The notes under the pieces were generated by a model. That model had not been told where the DNA came from. It saw nothing but the letters and a program-made list of their open reading frames with translations, and did not search any database. From the NCBI GenBank assembly GCA_049967035.1, contig JBMFTM010000023.1, forward strand, positions 1 to 7,303: a stretch of DNA of 7,303 nucleotides, given 5' to 3'. Numbering within the stretch: position 1 is the stretch's first letter; each line of letters begins with the position of its first letter. Shown in pieces: positions 5,433 through 7,303 of the stretch. Origin of the DNA: Acidifodinimicrobium sp049967035 (GTDB taxonomy: Archaea; Nanobdellota; Nanobdellia; Parvarchaeales; Parvarchaeaceae). The position numbers and the translations under genes were made by a program.

Positions 5433-6157
5433 TTGAATATCTCCTTTATCTTCCTTATCCTGTCTACAGGGGAGTCACTCTGCCAGATATTCCTACCGAC
5501 TGCCATGCCGCTGAATCCAGCCTCGGCAGCCTTTGTCAACCGCTCCTCTAAGTTTCCTTCGTCTAATTTCTTTCCCCCAGCAAGAAATACTCGCGTAGCA
5601 ACTGCGCTCTTCACAATCCAATTCAAATTAGAATCATCTGAGGGATACTTCAACTTGACTATATCCGCTCCGAGTTCGAAAGCAGCTCTAGCTGCGTAGG
5701 CGACTATGTCGGGTGATTCATCATTTTTTATACTCTGGCCCCTCGGATAAGACCATAAAACTACTGGTAAGCCAATGCTATGCGCTTCTTCCTCTATCTT
5801 ACCAAATTCCCGTATCATGTACTTTTCATATCTACTGCCGAAGTAGATGGTGTAGCCGACCGCGGCTGCACCTAGCTTTACCGCTTCTTGCACAGAGGTA
5901 TTCTGGGTTGAAAATGGTTCTCCTTTGTAGAGGTCTGTCTTTCCATTTAATTTTAGAATTAGCGGTATTCCAAGCTCTCTCCTATAAAAAGCCCTTGCAT
6001 CACCCTTAAGCATTATCAATGCATCAACCTCAGCAGCCTTGGCTATATCTATTATGTACTGCGGTGAAACGTTCTTTTCATTGAAATCTGTTGGGCCGTG
6101 TTCCAATCCATGGTCGTATGCAAGGAAAACCCCTCTCATTTTTAAATTGCTTCTCAT
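5429..6157 (-). CDS. fba: Fructose-bisphosphate aldolase, archaeal class I (DhnA type)
   Basis: A 242-residue Schiff-base aldolase that cleaves or forms fructose 1,6-bisphosphate from dihydroxyacetone phosphate and glyceraldehyde 3-phosphate. It follows the archaeal class I pattern closely: LAYDHGLEHGPTDF (12-25), LNGKTDLYKGEP (70-81), AVGYTIYFGS (99-108), LWSYPRG (134-140), GADIVKLKYP (163-172) with Lys170 as the likely Schiff-base lysine, a phosphate-binding LAGGKK (192-197) and AVGRNIWQ (219-226). The family usually has about 20 residues before the AYDHG block; here there are only 12, and an in-frame TAG two codons before the ATG rules out extension. A second ATG at residue 7 (MRGVFL) is a possible start. 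It follows PfkB after 47 nt with two TATA-like boxes between. The related DhnA-family 2-amino-dideoxyheptonate synthase is a less likely alternative given the sugar-enzyme neighbours. Confidence 0.94.
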   Translation of the reverse strand: MRSNLKMRGVFLAYDHGLEHGPTDFNEKNVSPQYIIDIAKAAEVDALIMLKGDARAFYRRELGIPLILKLNGKTDLYKGEPFSTQNTSVQEAVKLGAAAVGYTIYFGSRYEKYMIREFGKIEEEAHSIGLPVVLWSYPRGQSIKNDESPDIVAYAARAAFELGADIVKLKYPSDDSNLNWIVKSAVATRVFLAGGKKLDEGNLEERLTKAAEAGFSGMAVGRNIWQSDSPVDRIRKIKEIFK

Positions 6158-6170
6158 AAAACCCTACATG

Positions 6171-6201
6171 TTATATTATACACTTGGTATTATTATACTT
6201 T
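6171..6201 (-). promoter_or_regulatory. Two TATA-like boxes between pfkB and the aldolase gene
   Basis: The 47-nt gap is very AT-rich and on the minus strand holds GTATAATATAAC (6182-6171) and AAGTATAATAA (6200-6190). The distal box is centred about 37 nt before the ATG at 6157 and would give a leader of about 10 nt. The proximal box is about 37 nt before the second in-frame ATG at 6139. Either could drive aldolase, ROK kinase and tpiA separately from pfkB. Confidence 0.45.
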
Positions 6202-6204
6202 TAG

Positions 6205-7176
6205 TTACGAACCGCTATGTTTTACCTTAGTGATATTAACTACACGCTCGGCGGGATAGCTATCTACTAGGCCTGTTTTAGCTCCATATTTTTCAACCAC
6301 ACTGGCGGAATTGTAAGCCGCAAGATTAATAGCTTCTTCGATATCCTTTTCATCCATGATCGCATTTATGAAACCAGAGAAAAAAGCATCTCCAGCTCCT
6401 ACATAATTTATTTGCTTGGCTGATTTAGCCGTGGAATAGTATATAAATTTCTTATCCGCCACAATGGATCCGTCTTTTCCCTTTGTTATTATCGCAGCTG
6501 TCTTGACGTGTTTTGCTAATTCGAGGAGATTCTTAACGTCATTGTTAAGCCCTACAAACTTCCTTGCTTCATCCTGATTCATGCTTATTATGTCTATGTC
6601 TTTTAGTAGGCTCTCGACTTTTTTTATACCTAGATTCAAGAAGCTTGAACCAGGATTCATTGCAAATTTCGTGCCATTATCTTTGTGGCTTTTGATGATC
6701 TTCTCTATTATGTCCACGTCTTCTACAGGCATAGGGCCGATATACATCCACTTTCCAGAGAAATCCCCTCGCATCTCTTCATACTTCAATGTCTTCTCGA
6801 TTCCTCGGTATACAAATATAACGGCCTTGCCCACGTTTGAAACTACAACCACTGAAAACTGCGCTTCGCCCTCTGAACGCACAATTAGCTCTTCACTTAT
6901 GCCTCTCATTTTTAAGTCTTTGAGTATGAAATCAGAATTTGCATCGTTGCCGATTTTTGATATGACCCCCACTTTCTTTTTAAAATTAGCAAACGTAGCT
7001 GCAGCATTGGTTGCGCTTCCGCCTGTGAATTCACTTATCTTATTAATCTCTACTTTTCTATCCAAGGGCACTTCAAGAAAATGCGAATTTATTCCTTGCT
7101 TCAGACTTGCTTGCTTATTAAACAGAAATATGTCCTTCGTAGCCGAACCTACAGTCACCACATCAAATTTTTCCAT
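6205..7176 (-). CDS. PfkB/ribokinase family carbohydrate kinase
   Basis: A 323-residue kinase of the ribokinase/PfkB superfamily, usual length. It starts with FDVVTVGSATKDIFL (4-18), has the substrate-site GGSATNAA (52-59), SKIGNDANSDFILKDLKMRGI (73-93), NQDEA (200-204), an ITKGKDGS strand-turn (230-237), and the C-terminal signature NYVGAGDAFFSGF (257-269) with anion-hole glycines and catalytic base Asp263. The GSATKDIFL opening and the PLDRKVEI lid segment recall a group of PfkB kinases seen in DPANN archaea and CPR bacteria, of unsettled substrate. Family members phosphorylate ribose, fructose 6-phosphate, nucleosides or 2-keto-3-deoxygluconate. Standing first in a group with aldolase, a ROK kinase and triosephosphate isomerase favours a hexose-phosphate role, but this is inferred from context only. 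GTGAGG (7189-7184) lies 7 nt before the ATG. Confidence 0.9.
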   Translation of the reverse strand: MEKFDVVTVGSATKDIFLFNKQASLKQGINSHFLEVPLDRKVEINKISEFTGGSATNAAATFANFKKKVGVISKIGNDANSDFILKDLKMRGISEELIVRSEGEAQFSVVVVSNVGKAVIFVYRGIEKTLKYEEMRGDFSGKWMYIGPMPVEDVDIIEKIIKSHKDNGTKFAMNPGSSFLNLGIKKVESLLKDIDIISMNQDEARKFVGLNNDVKNLLELAKHVKTAAIITKGKDGSIVADKKFIYYSTAKSAKQINYVGAGDAFFSGFINAIMDEKDIEEAINLAAYNSASVVEKYGAKTGLVDSYPAERVVNITKVKHSGS

Positions 7177-7183
7177 GAGGGGG

Positions 7184-7219
7184 CCTCACAATACAAATAG
7201 CTGGAAATTTAATATTATA
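7184..7219 (-). promoter_or_regulatory. Promoter and ribosome binding region of pfkB
   Basis: On the minus strand TATAATATTAAAT (7219-7207) is centred about 37 nt before the pfkB ATG at 7176. It would start a transcript with a leader of roughly 10-12 nt, overlapping a partial Shine-Dalgarno GTGAGG (7189-7184). This is the likely main promoter for the minus-strand sugar group. Confidence 0.5.
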
Positions 7220-7234
7220 GCTGTAAACTGCCCC

Positions 7235-7253
7235 AAGCTTCCGCATGAGGCTT
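7235..7253. other. Hairpin upstream of pfkB
   Basis: AAGCTTC (7235-7241) pairs with GAGGCTT (7247-7253) over seven positions with one G-T wobble, around the loop CGCAT. It lies upstream of the pfkB TATA box, so would not be in that transcript. On the + strand a T-rich stretch (7271-7280) begins 17 nt after it, too far for a classic intrinsic terminator. It may be a regulator-binding dyad or chance. Confidence 0.3.
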
Positions 7254-7266
7254 CTCGCTTCAACAC

Positions 7267-7303
7267 CATATTTTTGTTTTGTCATTTCTTACATAAATAC
7301 TAT
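7267..7303. repeat. 37-nt direct terminal repeat, right copy
   Basis: Exact same-orientation copy of bases 1-37. Joining the ends through this overlap would give a 7,266-bp circle in which uL1 and pfkB become divergent neighbours across about 255 bp. No complete gene is cut at either end, which fits either a circle or a break at an intergenic repeat. Confidence 0.9.

Noticed and set aside
7235..7280. Hairpin plus T-rich stretch as an intrinsic terminator on the + strand
   Set aside because: The T-rich stretch begins 17 nt after the stem, and no + strand gene ends here (pfkB reads the other way).
7163..7285. 40-codon minus-strand open frame (MTKQKYGVEARSLM...) ahead of pfkB
   Set aside because: It starts inside the terminal repeat, runs through the pfkB promoter and overlaps the pfkB start; no ribosome binding site and no family recognised.
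1..7303. The 37-nt repeat as a CRISPR repeat
   Set aside because: There are only two copies, about 7.3 kb apart, with no spacer-sized intervals, no dyad symmetry and no cas genes.

Overview
This window looks archaeal. The ribosomal proteins are of archaeal type: uL1, an uL10/P0 with the archaeal/eukaryotic insertion domain, and a P1-type L12 ending in the conserved GLxxLFG tail. Triosephosphate isomerase is the short archaeal form, the aldolase is the archaeal class I (DhnA) type, several genes have TATA-like boxes about 28 nt before the ATG, and there is a membrane-anchored DUF929-like protein. The compact layout (ATGA overlaps, 3-15 nt gaps, overlapping convergent stops), the divergent uL1, the tail-less P0 and a PfkB kinase of a kind I associate with DPANN/CPR genomes suggest a small-genome (DPANN-like) archaeon. 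DUF929 proteins are familiar from acidophilic and thermoacidophilic archaea, so an acid-habitat lineage is possible. The lineage is inference only.

Layout. The left half (166-3911) reads on the + strand: uL1, uL10/P0 and P1/L12 (ribosomal L1 and lateral stalk), then surE, then a signal-anchored extracytoplasmic protein with two apparent thioredoxin-like halves. The right half (3908-7176) reads on the - strand in the order PfkB sugar kinase, class I fructose-bisphosphate aldolase, ROK sugar kinase, triosephosphate isomerase. The two halves converge so tightly that their stop codons overlap at 3908-3911. There is no gene-free stretch over 300 bases. The short flanks (1-165, 7177-7303) hold the outward promoters of the two groups, two small hairpins, and a perfect 37-nt repeat shared by the two window ends.

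How the genes work together. The + strand group supplies ribosome parts that bind rRNA at the L1 stalk and recruit translation factors. The - strand group reads like a core sugar module: a glucokinase-like ROK protein, a PfkB kinase that may act at the fructose-6-phosphate step, aldolase, and triosephosphate isomerase, lacking only phosphoglucose isomerase for glucose to triose phosphates. Transcription and translation signals are mixed. uL1, surE and the DUF929-like gene have TATA boxes placed for leaderless mRNAs, while downstream genes use a GTGA Shine-Dalgarno-like motif.

I see no defence system, transposase, CRISPR array or RNA gene. The most interesting items are the two-module redox-like membrane protein whose second CxxC appears to be SxxS, the sugar-module operon, the P0 without its acidic tail, the loss of the uL1 signature loop, and the identical window ends, which suggest either a circular assembly product or a flanking repeat.
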